The position numbers and the translations under genes are program-made. From contig NZ_CP119145.1 in NCBI RefSeq assembly GCF_029167625.1, positions 2,232,001 to 2,296,000 on the forward strand: 64,000 bases of DNA. The letters run 5' to 3'. The notes under the pieces are model-generated. The model was not told the DNA's origin. It made no database searches and was given only the letters and a program-made list of their open reading frames with translations. Shown here piece after piece: positions 26,189 to 35,500 of this stretch (position 1 is the first letter of the stretch; every line of letters starts with the position of its first letter). The stretch is from Streptomyces sp. AM 4-1-1 (GTDB lineage Bacteria; Actinomycetota; Actinomycetes; Streptomycetales; Streptomycetaceae).

Positions 26189-27424
26189 ATGACCCACGCA
26201 CCTCATCGATCATTTCCGCCTGCGGATTTCCACATCGTGGATCTGTTCGCGGGTCCCGGTGGTCTCGACATCGCAGCGACGATCATGGGAGTGAAGAGCA
26301 TCGGGGTCGAGTGGGACGACGCGACACGCGCCACGCGACAGGCGGCCGGCCTCCGGACCGCCACGGTCAAGGACGTATCCGATCTCGGGCCGGGGCATCC
26401 CGAGGTCTGCGAGGCGAACGTCCTGACCGGCGGACCACCGTGCCAGACCTTCACTGTCGCCGGGAACCGAGAGGGTCACAAGGCACTCAAGGACGTGCAG
26501 CGTCTGGCCGAGCGCATGGGGGGACACGCCGATTGGGCGTCGTTCTCCGAAGCTTGGGCCGAGGTCAAGGCGGAGACCGACGCGATGAGCGACCCCCGTA
26601 CCGGGCTCGTGCTGCAACCGCTGCGCTGGGTGATGGAGGCAAAGCTTCGATACGGTCGCCCCTACCGGTCGATACTTCTGGAGCAGGTCCCGACGGTGAT
26701 TCCGGTATGGCGTGTGTACGCCGCCATCCTGGAATCCGCCGGATACACCGCCGACGCGCAGATCCTGCGCACCGAGGAATTCGGAGTACCGCAGACCCGT
26801 CGGCGTGCCGTCCTCATCGCCCGCTGGGGCAAGGACGCGGAGGTCACCTTTCCCCGGCCGACACATCAGCACTATCGCCAGGGAGCGGTCCGCATCGAGG
26901 GCGAGGAGCGTCCCTCGCAGGACTCCATCCCCGGCATGTCGGACAACCATCCGGCGCCGCGAGGATGGGTCGCCATGCGGGACGTTCTGAGCAATCGCAC
27001 CGGAAGCCTGGCGAACCGACCCGAGGACTTCGTCGTGGTCTCCAACTACGGCTCCGGGGGAAACCCCAAAGCACGCGGCAGGCGCACCTCCGACCAGCCG
27101 GCCGCGACCGTCACCGGCAAGGTGCGTCGTAATCGGGTTTTCCGTCTGAAGGGGGGAAAGATCGGAGAGGAGTTGGAACGGCTGTCGTTCGAGGAAGCGG
27201 GACTTCTCCAGTCGTTCCCAGCCGATTACCCCTGGCAGTCGACGGATGTGGCCCAACAGATCGGCAACGCGATCCCGCCTCGTCTCTCCCTGCACATTCT
27301 GAGCAGTGCGCTCGGGCTGGAGCAGCCGGGCCCGGAGCTGTTCGACAAGCTGGTGGCATGGAAGAGGCCGGAGAGGATGTCGTCCCTCGTGCCTGTGGCC
27401 AGGGTCTACGCCGAGGCTCACTGA
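26189..27424 (+). CDS. DNA cytosine-5 methyltransferase (active-site intact)
   Basis: 411 residues. Motif I IVDLFAGPGGLDIAA, motif IV LTGGPPCQTFTVAGNREG with the catalytic Cys, motif VI variant LLEQVPTV (Gln in place of the usual Asn after the catalytic Glu), motif VIII FGVPQTRRRAVLIA, motif IX QPAATVTGK, motif X QQIGNAIPPRLS. Target-recognition region lies about 240-310. Methylates cytosine in an unknown site; with vsr and the pseudo-methylase it forms a modification/repair module. Stop is only 20 bp from the stop of the convergent DUF6339-like gene. Confidence 0.93.
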   Translation: MTHAPHRSFPPADFHIVDLFAGPGGLDIAATIMGVKSIGVEWDDATRATRQAAGLRTATVKDVSDLGPGHPEVCEANVLTGGPPCQTFTVAGNREGHKALKDVQRLAERMGGHADWASFSEAWAEVKAETDAMSDPRTGLVLQPLRWVMEAKLRYGRPYRSILLEQVPTVIPVWRVYAAILESAGYTADAQILRTEEFGVPQTRRRAVLIARWGKDAEVTFPRPTHQHYRQGAVRIEGEERPSQDSIPGMSDNHPAPRGWVAMRDVLSNRTGSLANRPEDFVVVSNYGSGGNPKARGRRTSDQPAATVTGKVRRNRVFRLKGGKIGEELERLSFEEAGLLQSFPADYPWQSTDVAQQIGNAIPPRLSLHILSSALGLEQPGPELFDKLVAWKRPERMSSLVPVARVYAEAH

Positions 27425-27443
27425 TCTGCCGAACGACGCCCGT

Positions 27444-28337
27444 TCATGCCTCGCTGTCGTCGGGCCTGACCTTCCCACGCACCGGGGCGTCCGTGAAGAG
27501 ACCCGCGAAGTGATCGGCGAGCGCGGCCACGGAGCCCTCCGGTGCCCTTTCCTCTTCCGGTCCCTCGGGAAGGGTTCTGCGAGGAACCGCCATGGCTCCC
27601 TCGGCAGCCGCGATCCACTGCCGAAGCGGTTCTCCGTCCCGCTCCGTGTCAGGAGCGAGCACGTCGTACATCAAAGTCGCCGCGGACGTGTTGACCGCCC
27701 TCGCCAGAGCGTTGATCTCACGTCCGGTACGCACTGTCCCACGCTCGATGAGACGCACCATGGCCTGGGCCGTCGGTCGATGGTCGATCACGTCGAGTCG
27801 TAGTGCGGTGTTGAGCATGTCCTGATGCGTACATACCGTCACAGCCGGACCGTAGTCGGCACCGTTCCGGAAGAGTTCCGCCGCCCACCACAACCGGGCA
27901 AAGGCTTGGGTGTAGTGCGCACCGCGGAACCGGGCTCCGGCGACTCCCGACAGCTTTTCCTCCTCCTTGGTCTCCACCAGATGGCGCCAGACGACGTAGT
28001 CAGGGGCGACTCCCAGAGCCAGGTAGTTCCACACCCTGCGGTCGGCGGCCTCCCGGCGGTCGAGTCGTAGGGTCGCGTGGAGCCGGGGAGCGAGCCAGGC
28101 GTCGGCCTTCGTCGGTTTGTCGTCCTTGTACAGGTACATCGCGTCGTCGACAAGATCACGCACGGGGCGCGACGCCTTGCGCGCTTCCTCCCGAGGGAAT
28201 GATTCGGCGTTCTTGTTGAGCGCGAGAGCGGGAACGTCCTCCTTGCCGGCGAGCAGCCCCTCGGTGAGGTACTGCGCCGCGTTGAGGTCGGAGAGCAGTG
28301 CGAGCTGTTCGGGCAGGTGGGCCGGCTTGTCGGTCAT
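27444..28337 (-). CDS. DUF6339-like protein of the defence island
   Basis: 297 residues, soluble, helix-rich, no signal peptide or recognised catalytic motif. It begins LPEQLALLSDLNAAQYLTEGLLAG and contains a Trp-rich central part (VVWRHLVETKEEEKLSGVAGARFRGAHYTQAFARLWWAAELFRNG). This resembles what I know as the DUF6339 family of actinobacteria, but I assign it with caution. Third gene of the leftward operon; its ATG overlaps the previous stop (ATGA), so it should be made in fixed ratio with the GHKL ATPase. A helper of the ATPase in DNA targeting is inference. Confidence 0.75.
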   Translation of the reverse strand: MTDKPAHLPEQLALLSDLNAAQYLTEGLLAGKEDVPALALNKNAESFPREEARKASRPVRDLVDDAMYLYKDDKPTKADAWLAPRLHATLRLDRREAADRRVWNYLALGVAPDYVVWRHLVETKEEEKLSGVAGARFRGAHYTQAFARLWWAAELFRNGADYGPAVTVCTHQDMLNTALRLDVIDHRPTAQAMVRLIERGTVRTGREINALARAVNTSAATLMYDVLAPDTERDGEPLRQWIAAAEGAMAVPRRTLPEGPEEERAPEGSVAALADHFAGLFTDAPVRGKVRPDDSEA

Positions 28338-29326
28338 GCGTCGTTCTCCCGGTGGAATCGGTCCAGGCCTCGAACGGTGTCGGCCAGAGCCTTGGGCATT
28401 TCGGCCCTCCGCGTCGCGGCGAAGTGGATGCGGGGCTGGAGATCGATCCATCCGGACGCGCCGGTGCGGCGCAGATGGACATCGCGCAGCGCCTCCTCGA
28501 CAGGACGACCGGGCACGACGTCCGGAAGCATCTCCCGGAGCACCTCTCCCCGCCAGTCTTCGGGGAAGAGCGGTGTGCCGTCCTCCTCGATCTCCAGGTC
28601 CCCGATGGCGGTGTGGAAGACCGCGGTCCACACGTCCGTACACATCTGGGCGAGAAGCAGGTCACGGACCAGACCCTCCACCGAGGAACCGTTGCCTCCG
28701 ACGAGCTCGGTGATGCCCTCGAAATCGGTGTTCAGATGCACTGCGGGCAGTTCCCCCGAGGTGTCCACGATCCAGGGCATTTCCCGGAAGGGCCGCAGCC
28801 AGTCCGGTCCCTCACGGAATCCGACCTCGACCACGTCCAGTTCACGCCGGCGCAAAGGTGCCTCGGCGATCACGTCGACGATCCAGTCCTCGTCCGACGT
28901 GGCGATCGCACGTCCCGGCACACCATCGACCGTGGCGACCACGTGGACGGTCAGCGTCGCACGGTCGAGGTGATCGGCACGCCACAGCTCCAGGTTGCCG
29001 CTCCAATCGCGCCCGCCGGGCGTTCGCTGTTCGAGCCGGACGCTGACGCGCGCGTTGGTGGCCTTCTCCGTCAGCACCGCGACAACCGACACATCGGACC
29101 AGACGTCGCCGAACTCGGTCGCCTTGATCGGTACCGTGGCCGACAGTGTCAGGCGCGCGCTCTCCCAGTCGTCACGCTCGGCCTGGCCCAAGGCGACAAC
29201 TCGCTCGACGACCGAGAAGGACTTGATGTCGAGTTGCTCCCGGTTGTCGCCGGGGCCCTTCAGGCGCACGGCTGTCACACGCAGCGACACGGCTCCGGCC
29301 AGACGCTTGTACGGATAGGCCCTCAC
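28334..29326 (-). CDS. Unknown protein encoded between GHKL ATPase and DUF6339-like gene
   Basis: 330 residues, not recognised. N-terminal ~170 residues are strand-rich (AVSLRVTAVRLKG, ARLTLSATVPIKA, ARVSVRLEQRT, ATLTVHVVATVDG), suggesting a beta-sandwich; the C-terminal half is helical (EGLVRDLLLAQMCTDVWTAVFHTAIGDLEIEED..., MPKALADTVRGLDRF). No nuclease or NTPase motif. GTG 29326 overlaps the ATPase stop by 4 bases (GTGA) and its stop overlaps the next start, so all three genes are translationally coupled. Function can only be inferred from context: subunit of the GHKL ATPase complex. Confidence 0.8.
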   Translation of the reverse strand: MRAYPYKRLAGAVSLRVTAVRLKGPGDNREQLDIKSFSVVERVVALGQAERDDWESARLTLSATVPIKATEFGDVWSDVSVVAVLTEKATNARVSVRLEQRTPGGRDWSGNLELWRADHLDRATLTVHVVATVDGVPGRAIATSDEDWIVDVIAEAPLRRRELDVVEVGFREGPDWLRPFREMPWIVDTSGELPAVHLNTDFEGITELVGGNGSSVEGLVRDLLLAQMCTDVWTAVFHTAIGDLEIEEDGTPLFPEDWRGEVLREMLPDVVPGRPVEEALRDVHLRRTGASGWIDLQPRIHFAATRRAEMPKALADTVRGLDRFHRENDA

Positions 29327-31437
29327 GCCTTGTCCCCCTTGCCCGTACGAAGTTCGACGACAAGCCCGGTGAGTGTGGTCCGAACCGGATGGGTTGACAC
29401 GTCGGTGACCCCTCGGAAAATGGCGTTCCGCGCGCCGGGCGTGAAGTGCAGGACACCGTCGACGAATTCGCAGTTGTGGACGGCGACGAGTTCCGACCAC
29501 GCCAGGACGGGCCGGGGGCCGGAGCGCACGTCCAGCTTGGCCACCGGGGCCGGACGCCAGGAGTCGCCTCCGGCGGGCACCTTCACCTCGGCCGTGACAC
29601 ACCACGCACCGTCGTCACCGATCCGTGCGTCCAGGTCGTCCAATGTCGGCAGTCCGGCAGTGCCTTTGCGTCGAGCCCCCTTCTTGGCGCCCACGGCGAG
29701 ACGCTCACGAAGTCGGTCGGTGCCGTCACGTGGCTTCCTGGGAACGCTGACCAGCCCCCGGACCGCCTTGTTCGTGTCACGCGTCAGGGCCGCGATACGA
29801 CGGTACGCGGACGGCGAGTACGTCATCCGTAGCTCTTCCGTCTGCCCCCATTTGTTGTGCTCGGGGGGCTCGGCGGTCCGCAGGAACGCCTCCGCCTCGT
29901 CGGCGAACGGGGCGTCGTCGCCCGCGGCGTGGCCGGCGAGCAGTACCGCCTGGAACGGGTTCGTCCCCAGAGACAGGTTCGGGACGCCACCGATCTTGAC
30001 GGTCATGCGGTTGCCCCGCATCTTCACCAAGGTGTTCGGCTTCCCGTCGGCGTCCTCGGCCTCTGTCACCAGGACGACCGCCCGGTGCTCGCCGCCGCTC
30101 CGGCCTCCGGTGCCCGGCACATCGAGTGTCACGGTGGCCATGGCCACTTCACCGGGTCCGGCCAGACGCTCCACTGTCGTGCCGTCCAGGAACGCCTGGA
30201 GCGCACGGGTACGCGACGGCTGGGTGGCGTACGGATCGACCCGCTCCTCCTCGATGATCTCGACACCGTTGCGCAACGTCCTCACGGATGCTTCGAGCAA
30301 CGGTTGCCGATCTCCCCCCGTGGTCATCGCCGCCCAGAAGTTCCGCCCGAGGGCTTGAACGAGACGCTTGTGCATGTAATACACGCTCTCGTCGTCCTCA
30401 CTTCCGTCCCCTTCGACCGTCGGGACGGCGTCGGCGAGGCTCGCCACGTCGTGGGCGCCGACGATCAGGAAAGAGGTGCCTGGTTCGGCGCTCTCCCTCG
30501 TGAGGTGCAGCCGCTCCACGATCTCCTCGTCGGCCCACCACGAGCGTGCGACATCCACGTTGCCCGAGCCGGAGTCCGGCCGGCCGAACCAGGCGGGGCC
30601 GGCCCATGGTTCGCCGTCGACCTCACGCCATGGCAGATCGAGACGCCCGATGAGCCGTCGCTCGGTACGTCCCTCGTGCGGCTCCGACAAGGTGGAGTTC
30701 ATGAGCACCAGGCCGAGCCGGCTGGTCGCCCAGAGGGTCGCCTTTCCGAGGCCGTACGAGCCGCCGGCCCCCTTCCCGGACTTGTGACTGTCGAGCTGGC
30801 GCCGGACGACGGCCGCGAACCGCCCGGTCTCGTAGTCGTCGCCGGTCAGACCGGACGCGTTGTAGTCGTCGACCCGCAGCAGAACCAGCCGGTCGCGCTC
30901 GTACATGTCTCGCAGACCGGCGGCGATGACCCTCCCGACCTTCTGATCGTGCGCGGCTGCGGCCTGGTAATGGGGGAGGAGCTCGTCCCAGTGGATCGCC
31001 TCCCGGAAACGGACGAGCGCTTCTCCTGTGAGTTCGTGCAGTGTGTAGCGGACACGGACCGGCCGAGTGCCCGGGAGACGCTCGTCGAGGCTGTTCTGCG
31101 TGGCTTCACGGGCCAGCACCTCGACATCGGCCTCGAAGGCGAAGGCCGCGGCGTTACCGAAGTCGCGACCGCCGTCGGCATGGCCGGGGCGGTGGCACCA
31201 GGTGACGGGCGGCCCGGCCAGGGTGTCCACCGTGCGGGTGTGGATCGTCCCCAGGTCTGTCCCCAATGCCTCCGCGATCTTTTTGATCGTCTCCTCGCGG
31301 GGGGTCGCACGACCCGTGATCCAGGCGGAGACCGCGGCTCGCGTCAGTCCGATCCGTTGGGCGAGAACCGCCTGGTTCATGTCCGCCCGCTTCAACTGAC
31401 GTGCCAGCCAGGGGCCGAACTCCTCACCGACGTCCAA
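29323..31437 (-). CDS. XRE helix-turn-helix fused to GHKL (MutL/MORC/Hsp90-type) ATPase
   Basis: 704 residues. Residues ~5-70 are an XRE-type HTH (NQAVLAQRIGLTRAAVSAWITGRATPREETIKKIAEALG). Then a GHKL ATPase: N-box EATQNSLDERL (Mg-binding Asn), and a G-rich lid GKGAGGSYGLGKATLWATSRLG. A long C-terminal region (about 350-704) has no recognised domain. MORC-like GHKL ATPases are known from comparative genomics as parts of restriction systems, thought to act as ATP-driven clamps. The HTH could bind self-operators or the target DNA. Start TTG 31437 is chosen: AAGGAG lies seven bases upstream, and no ATG/GTG precedes the HTH suitably. Confidence 0.85.
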   Translation of the reverse strand: MDVGEEFGPWLARQLKRADMNQAVLAQRIGLTRAAVSAWITGRATPREETIKKIAEALGTDLGTIHTRTVDTLAGPPVTWCHRPGHADGGRDFGNAAAFAFEADVEVLAREATQNSLDERLPGTRPVRVRYTLHELTGEALVRFREAIHWDELLPHYQAAAAHDQKVGRVIAAGLRDMYERDRLVLLRVDDYNASGLTGDDYETGRFAAVVRRQLDSHKSGKGAGGSYGLGKATLWATSRLGLVLMNSTLSEPHEGRTERRLIGRLDLPWREVDGEPWAGPAWFGRPDSGSGNVDVARSWWADEEIVERLHLTRESAEPGTSFLIVGAHDVASLADAVPTVEGDGSEDDESVYYMHKRLVQALGRNFWAAMTTGGDRQPLLEASVRTLRNGVEIIEEERVDPYATQPSRTRALQAFLDGTTVERLAGPGEVAMATVTLDVPGTGGRSGGEHRAVVLVTEAEDADGKPNTLVKMRGNRMTVKIGGVPNLSLGTNPFQAVLLAGHAAGDDAPFADEAEAFLRTAEPPEHNKWGQTEELRMTYSPSAYRRIAALTRDTNKAVRGLVSVPRKPRDGTDRLRERLAVGAKKGARRKGTAGLPTLDDLDARIGDDGAWCVTAEVKVPAGGDSWRPAPVAKLDVRSGPRPVLAWSELVAVHNCEFVDGVLHFTPGARNAIFRGVTDVSTHPVRTTLTGLVVELRTGKGDKA

Positions 31438-32071
31438 CGTCCCACTCCTTCGAGGTGCCGTACAGCCCGTATGCGGACCTACGATACACCCATCATTTGA
31501 CACTTGTGGCCAGCGACAATCTTGTTTGACTTCTCGATCCGCCCCACCGGAAGGTCCCACTTCCGCAAATCAATCGAATGCCCCACATGTCCTTAATTCG
31601 CGAAACGCAACCTTTGCGCGAACGGCCCCTTATGCCCTATCGGCCGGAATCGTCCGACCCTGCTCGCGAAAACCGGAAGCGGTTATTCCATTTCATCACC
31701 GAATCTTTCCCTCAAGATTTATTGCCACTCCCTGACGGCTGGGGTAGCGTCCTCGGCAGCCCAACTTGCCCGCACGGGAAACGTGGACGAAAAGGGTTGC
31801 CTTGTTTGCTGCGCCCGAGAGCTGAATCGAGTCTCCCGCGAAGTAACACCGAAAGAGGGGCGATCCAACGGGCTTGATTTTCCCGATGAGACGGAGTTGA
31901 ATTCTCACCAGCGGCCCCGCACCATCCGAAGAAACCTTTCTCCCGTCCGAGTAGAATTCACTCCCCCACCTCGTGTGTATTCGATTTCCCTGAACGTGCG
32001 CCATTTTTCGATCGACCCGCATCTGCCCAGTTCGCGAACATCGCACCACACGAGGAACAAGGGGACAACTC
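31438..32071. other. AT-rich divergent regulatory region of the defence island
   Basis: 634 bp between the two divergent operons, visibly poorer in G+C than the rest of the window, without a convincing gene. Near the leftward start are the related motifs TTTGACACTTGT and TTTGACTTCT about 30 bases apart, and on the minus strand a -10-like TATCGT upstream of TTG 31437. The rightward arm has several A/T tracts (around 31690-31730 and 31990-32010) suited to promoters. Likely the control point of the system; transcript starts cannot be read from sequence alone. Confidence 0.5.
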
Positions 32072-32401
32072 ATGCCCGACATCGTCGCCCAGTACGACTC
32101 CAACGAGGACCCGCATCTCAGGTCCGAGTTCCTGGAGGCCGTGGGCATGACGCGCACCCAGGTCGAGTACCTCCGCCTCAGGCGGGATGCCGAGGAACGG
32201 GCATCGAAGTCCCCCATGACGTCGGACGACGCTCCGCCCCGCTCACCGGGCGAGGCGCCCGGCCCTCGCGGTCGCGGACCGCGTCGCGCTCCTCGCCGCT
32301 CTCGCGTGGCGGACTCCCGTCCGCCGAACCGTGACGCCATGAACCGTCGTAGGGCTCGGGGCACCACTTGGAGCATCGTCATCGTCATCGAACTCGACTG
32401 A
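32072..32401 (+). CDS. Small protein of unknown function heading the rightward operon
   Basis: 109 residues. ATG 32072 is preceded by AAGGGGA at good distance. N-terminal ~45 residues look folded (IVAQYDSNEDPHLRSEFLEAVGMTRTQVEYLRLRRDAEERA), the rest is Pro/Arg-rich and ends in the hydrophobic tail TWSIVIVIELD. Not recognised. Position suggests a regulator, antitoxin-like or accessory factor for the helicase operon, but nothing in the sequence proves it. Confidence 0.5.
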   Translation: MPDIVAQYDSNEDPHLRSEFLEAVGMTRTQVEYLRLRRDAEERASKSPMTSDDAPPRSPGEAPGPRGRGPRRAPRRSRVADSRPPNRDAMNRRRARGTTWSIVIVIELD

Positions 32402-32419
32402 CCGGCTCGACTCCGGTCA
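32399..32419 (+). terminator. Short stem-loop after the small ORF (terminator or attenuator)
   Basis: Perfect 7-bp inverted repeat TGACCGG / CCGGTCA with a 7-base loop, starting at the stop codon of the 109-aa ORF and ~100 bases before the large helicase gene. It may reduce read-through into the operon. Confidence 0.45.
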
Positions 32420-32522
32420 CCATCCGTCTTCTATCGTTCACCTCACGGGGTCGGTCGTTGTCTTCCTGTCGGCCGGCCCCGGCACCCTCGCACGCGATTT
32501 CTGGCCCAGAAACGGAACCCTT

Positions 32523-35500
32523 GTGAACCACCCGAAGGCGACGGGAAGTTCGGCCGACCTTCCTGTCATCCGGAAGATCATCGAGCAGTCGACGCGCGTA
32601 TTGGAGACCTACCGCGTCGACCCGGGACTGGTCCTGGAACATGCCAACGGCGAGCGGCGGATCACTCAAGGTGGTTACGGGGACCGCCAGCTGTTCGAAC
32701 TCGTCCAGAACGCGGCCGACGAGATCGCCGACGCGCCCGGTGGGAAGGTGCATGTCGTTCTCACGAACGACCACCTCTACTGCGCGAACGAAGGAACACC
32801 TGTAACTCCGGAAGGTGCGGAGACCATCCTCCGGATGAGCGTTTCAAGGAAGCGTGGCGGGCAGATCGGCCGATTCGGGGTGGGGGTCAAATCGGTTCTG
32901 GCCGTCACGGACACCCCTCAGTTCTTCAGCACATCCGGTTCGTTCGGTTTCGACCGGTCATGGTCGCACGAAGAAATCAAGAAGGCATCCGGGCTCGGCG
33001 AGGAATTCGAAGCCCCCGTCCTCAGGATGGCCCGTCCCTTGGACGCCACCAAGGAACGCGTCGCGGACCCCGTACTCGACATGTTGCTCGACTGGGCCAG
33101 CACAGTGGTGAGGCTGCCCCTGCTCAACGGGGCCGCCGAGCAGCTCGCTCACGACATGCACGGCAGCGGGCAGAAGGATGAACACCGAAAGGAGTTCCCC
33201 GCCCGGTTCCAGCTCTTCTCCCACCATGTCGGCACCGTGGTCCTGGAAGACCGTCGTTCCATGCCCCCGATCAGCCGACAGATCACCGTCGAGCACGACG
33301 GATACCGGCACACCATCAACGAGAACCGGACCCGTAAACCGGCCGTGAAAACTCGGTGGAAGGTGTTCACCCACGCCCATCGCCCCACCGAGAAGGCCCG
33401 TCTCAGCGCCGGCGAGATGCACGATCGCGGAACCATCGACGTCGCCTGGGCGGTGCCCGAGTACACGGGCGATACCGTGCTGACCGTCCCGAGGGGCCGA
33501 GGGGAGTTCTGGTCCTTCTTCCCCACCAAATACCCCATGACGCTCAGCGGCGCGCTCAACGGCGCGTGGAAGACGAACGAGGACCGGCAGAACCTGCTCG
33601 ACGCCAGTCCCTTCAACCAGGAGATCATCCAGGTCGCGGCCCGACTCGTCGTCGACTCGTTGCCCCACCTCGCTCCCGCCGAAGACCCTGGTGCGTATCT
33701 TCCACTACTTCCCGGCCGGCCGAGGGAGTCGGAGACCCTGAACTGGGCTGACAGGTATCTGACCGAGCAAATCTGGGAGTTGACCGCACGACGCCCTTCG
33801 CTGCCGGATCAGGACGGCGTCCTGCGCGTCCCCCGCGACCTGCGGCTGCACCCTGACCATGGAAGAAACGGAAAGCTGAAACTGCGGTGGTTGGAGAAGT
33901 GGAACGCCTACCCAGGGCGCCCCTCCGACTGGCTCCACCCGTCGGTGGAGGCCACCGAAATCCGTTCGGGCAAGATCGAACACGTCATCGACGAGACACG
34001 GCAACGACGAGCCACCGCTCGGGAGTGGTTGGAGGCCCTCGTCTCCGACGGAAGCGCCGAGGCGTCGGCCGTCGCGATCGGCATTCTCGCCGAGATGATC
34101 CAGACGGACTCTCCCTTCGCCGAGGAAGCTCGTGCAGCACAGATCGTACTCACCGAGGAACACGGCATGGTCGCGCCTGTCTCCGGCAAGGTCTTCCGCC
34201 GGACGGTCCAGGACGGGCTCAAGGACGACCTGGTCTACGTCGCCCCCCAGTTGTCGGAAGACATGGCACTCACCAGCGCCCTGAACGAGATCGGTATCAG
34301 GGAAGCGGACGCCCGTGGTCGATTCGTGGGTGTGCTGGATCAGGGCTTCGACAACTACGGGCCCAGGGACTGGACCCGTTTCTGGGAGCTGTTCCACAGC
34401 GCGGGTGGGAGTCACGTCAGCATGGAGGTACGCTCCCGCATCCCCGCTCCGCTCACCACTCTCTTCGTCCGCACGATGGACGGACACTTTCACCGAATGA
34501 GCGACTGTCTCCTTCCGGGCCCCGTTGTGCCGGCGGACGGTTCGAGGGACGAAGCCGTCGCCGTCGACATGAGGTTCCACTCGGACGACACGGCGCTGTT
34601 CCGTGAGTTCGGCCTGCGTGATCGTCCGACGGCCGGCCATCAGCCGGCGGACGCGCCGTGGTTCGAGGACTACCGGGAAGCCGTCCACAAGAGCTATTGC
34701 AGAGCCCTGAGCAGCAGCGCGAGCAGGCCCTCCATCGCACGACTCAAGGTGGAGGGGGCTGCCACGGGTGGGCCGCTCCATCTCCTCACGCACCTCTCCG
34801 AGGAGGGACGGGCCGCTTTCGTGAAGGCCCTGCCGGACGAGAGCGTCATCGACTCGTGGACCCGGCAGATCGGAGTGCAGGCGGCGACCCGGGCACCGGT
34901 CGAGTCCCCCCTGCGCTGGATGCTGCGTCATCACGGCAGGGTGCCGACCTCTCAGGGTGTCGTCCGGCTCGCCGACGCGGTGGGCCCCCAGCTCCGGGCG
35001 TACGACGACGTGCTCCCGGTCGCGGACATCAGCGCCGAGAAGGCACGCAAACTGCATCTGCCGATAGTCGTGGACGAGGTTCCGTCAGGCCAGTGGGAAC
35101 AGCTCCTCGCGGAGCTCGGGCGCAGCGAGGACGATGCCTTCGTCGGTCGCACGTACGTCATGCTCACCCGTCTCGGTGTGGCGTTTCCGGAGGACTCCCT
35201 GACCCGTTGCCGCGTCGGCTCGGAGTGGACCACACGCGAGGACGGCGAGATCGCCGTCGCCGCCACGGACGAGGAGTACCGAGCGCTGCGGGCGGAGCAG
35301 CTACCGGCACTGCTCGCGGGTCGGCCGGCGGATGCCGAGCTGCTGATCGACACGTGGGGCATGCTCCGCTACTCCGATGTCATCAGCAGGGAGACCCGTC
35401 ATGTCGGAGAGGGGGAGCCGATCCCGCTCCGGGAGGAGTTCCCCACACTGCGGCAACGGCTCGGGAACGCCGTCACCGACTACAGCCTGCTGCGCTGCTC

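Noticed and set aside
31696..32388. 230-codon minus-strand frame in the divergent island region
   Set aside because: Covers the small plus-strand ORF and AT-rich spacer, poor codon bias, no ribosome site or homology.
33705..35057. 450-codon minus-strand open frame
   Set aside because: Lies wholly inside the 1587-aa protein gene in the antisense frame; no motifs or ribosome site.
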